From Cladophialophora immunda (Eukaryota; Ascomycota; Eurotiomycetes; Chaetothyriales; Herpotrichiellaceae): 64,000 nt of DNA. The notes beneath the pieces are model-generated. The model was not told the origin of the DNA, searched no databases, and saw only the letters and a program-made list of their open reading frames with translations. A program made the position numbers and the translations under genes. Shown here piece by piece: positions 61,910-64,000 of the stretch. Each line of letters starts with the position of its first letter. Within the stretch, counting starts at the first letter, position 1. The DNA is taken from assembly GCF_000835495.1 (NCBI RefSeq), contig NW_015622548.1, forward strand, positions 620,001 through 684,000, given 5' to 3'.

Positions 61910-64000
61910 ATGTCGGAACCGTCAAGGACTGACCGCGCCGGCGCAAACGCTGGCCAATCATGCCGCGAATGTCGCCGTCGCAAAGGACGCTGCGACGGCA
62001 GGATGCCAGTGTGTTCAGTCTGCCAGCGCTACAATCGGCATTGTCTGTATGACAAGCACAGCAGATCATCTTTAACGAGGAAGTCAGTGATATTCGTCTT
62101 CGCGCCGCGCCCTCCGTAAGGTACTCAGGGCTAATGCATCCACAGGCACCTGACAGAGGTTGAAGAGCGGCTGGAGAAAGCGGAGGCGTTGTTGAAGACG
62201 TTTTTTACGGAAGCTGAACTGTCGCAAATGCTTGTTCACGGCATCACCAACAAACTTGATGTCCCATCCAGGGCTGGATCTCACCCGGCGACCGAAACTT
62301 CTTCTCGGGCAGCCGCATCAGCCTTTCCGCTTGGAACCTCAACCTCGTTGCCAGCGCAGAGTTCTGCGCAGCGCCACACAGAGCGCGCTCAGTCTTTCTC
62401 CACGATTAGTGCGGAGCCGGATCAGAAGGTCAACCTGAGCCATCTGGAGTCTCCTGGAGATTCAAAGACCGATGTGGCCGACGACACCCCTTTCCCACTG
62501 GAGAATCCCCCAGCTGCCGACGATGATTTTGAATGGGACGAGCGGGAGTCCTCTTGGAACATTGCGGATCCAGGTGCAGGGCATTCAGCGTTTGGAGGTG
62601 ATGTCGATTCTGAGATTCCCAAAATCACGGATGGAATGGCCACATTGACTGCTGATGACTCGAATGCTGGCTTTCTGGGGTCCGTTTCAGGCTCTGCTCT
62701 TCTCCGGCTTATATGGATGGGCACAGGCACCGACAATAAGACGGATCCAAAAACTGCGAGACGCGAAAGTTTAGAGCAACTCTTCAGCCATCGCTCGAAT
62801 GAATACCCGGCAACGACTACCCCATGGCTTCGGGCACAGCCTCTGTTCACTCGAGCCGTAGTCGACACCCTCATCGATGCCTACTTTGCTCTCTACCACC
62901 CGACCTTCCCCATCCTCCACGAAGCTACCTTCCGAGAACAGTATGCGAAGCTCAACAGCCGCACTACCGGGAGCACATGGCACACCCTAGCCAATCTCGT
63001 GGCGGCTCTTGGTTCCTTCGTGTCGAGTACCTGCTCCGACGATACCCACGTCACTCTTTTCAACGGTGTCAAGGCGAATTTGTCCATTAACTCTCTGGAG
63101 ACTGGAAGTCTCAGTCTCGTCCAGGCGTTTGCGATGGCTGCAAACTACCTGCAAAAGAGAAACAGACCAAACAGTGGCTACAACTATGGGGGCATTGCGC
63201 TACGGCTCGCAATATCACTGGGCCTCCACAAGGAGTTTCGTGGATGGCAGACTGCGCCATTCAAAAAGGAAATTCGGAGGAGGGTTTGGTGGTCGCTCTG
63301 TGTGCTGGATGTTGGCGCAACCGTAACTTACGGCAGGCCGTTGAACTGGCCTCAAGTAGGAGTTGACATCCCATTCCCAGTGAATGTCCACGAAAAGGTA
63401 ATTTGCTGCCAAAATTGCACCTTTCTTCAGTACTGACGCAAAGCACCCATAGGACCTTCAGATGGACTCTCCATCTTACCCACCCGAGGTCAATGAGGCC
63501 ACAATCTACACATACGTCCGGACTCAGTCGTCCTATCATCTCCACACCATCAGAATCTACAACCGTCTCATCTCCAATCCTATCCCCTCTGCCCCAGAAC
63601 TAATCTCTCTCGATGACGAGCTAATAGAAGGCTGGCTAAACAGCCTTCCACCCTACTTCCGCGACGACAACTTGCCACTTCCTAACCAATATCTCCTTGG
63701 TCATGCCATTAGTCGATGGCGCTTTCGGATCATGCGTATCATCATGTATCGGCCGTTCTTGATCCGATGGGCACAGGACGGCTTGGACAACGAAACAGTG
63801 ATTCCTGTATCACCGTCACAGAATGCCTCTGCCGAAACTGTTGCGACGCAACGATGCTTCAAGGCTGCCGAGGAATGTATATCGGCCATTTTCGAGTTTT
63901 GGTCTTCTGGAACTCACACCAGGCTCGCGGCTTGGTACGTCCTGTAAGTACCGCTGTCTTCCCCTTTTGTAGTAGCGACATCCTCTTCGTAGACTGATTT
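61910..64000 (+). CDS. Zn2Cys6 transcription factor, cut by the right edge
   Basis: Three exons are inside the window: 61910-62082, 62146-63397 and 63453-63943, with introns of 63 and 55 bp. A further intron opens at 63944 (GTAAGT) and the gene runs off the edge, with 638 codons so far. The zinc cluster is CRECRRRKGRCDGRMPVCSVC plus C45, a CX2CX6CX6CX2CX6C motif with cysteines at 18, 21, 28, 35, 38 and 45. A coiled coil follows (HLTEVEERLEKAEALLK). The fungal transcription factor domain begins about residue 290 (VDTLIDAYFALYHPTFPILH) and includes ALRLAISLGLHKEFRGW and RRRVWWSLCVLDVGATVTYG. This is the Gal4-like group. It would bind paired CGG triplets in the nucleus. Confidence 0.93.

Overview
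This window is nuclear DNA of a filamentous ascomycete (Pezizomycotina). The evidence is the many short introns (about 48 to 185 bp, mostly 50 to 65) with GT/AG ends and CTRAY-like branch sites, the dense gene spacing on both strands, and the gene content: mL44, complex I-type small subunit, LSM4, an ATRIP/Rad26 homologue, CDP-DAG synthase, Dlt1, cyclase-associated protein, Zn2Cys6-type regulators and a NACHT-ankyrin gene. The class within Pezizomycotina cannot be fixed from sequence alone. All gene models were built by hand from reading frames, splice signals and family knowledge.

Layout. 0-5.5 kb: a gene fragment at the edge, a glycine-zipper protein, and a divergent pair mL44 / NmrA-type oxidoreductase. 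6.4-12.3 kb: a small secreted two-repeat protein, a fungal transcription-factor-domain protein that lacks a zinc cluster, an enoyl-reductase-like MDR enzyme beside it, and a small single-pass membrane protein. 12.7-24.4 kb: a Mak32-type pfkB protein, a 770-residue orphan, a PLP serine/threonine dehydratase, a Gal80-like oxidoreductase, PTH2 and a cupin. 26.3-39.8 kb: a conserved housekeeping block (DUF1993 protein, Dlt1, Rad26/ATRIP, CDS1, LSM4, a type I membrane protein, an alpha/beta hydrolase).

40-53 kb is an accessory island. It holds an AT-rich relic, a frameshifted NACHT-ankyrin (fungal NLR-like) pseudogene, a second broken ankyrin fragment, a gene built almost wholly of about 20-21-residue repeats, the 3' end of a LINE-like retroelement, and a subtilase that has lost the half carrying its catalytic Asp and His. 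53.6-64 kb returns to ordinary genes: a mitochondrial PPR-like protein, a metallophosphoesterase, cyclase-associated protein, a second MDR oxidoreductase and a Zn2Cys6 regulator that runs off the right edge.

The most unusual items are the short-repeat protein at 47.6-48.7 kb, the secreted tandem-domain protein at 6.5-7.2 kb, the zinc-cluster-less regulator paired with an MDR enzyme and palindromic CCG/CGG sites in both promoters, and the decay of the NLR-type locus. No rRNA, tRNA or CRISPR array was recognised.
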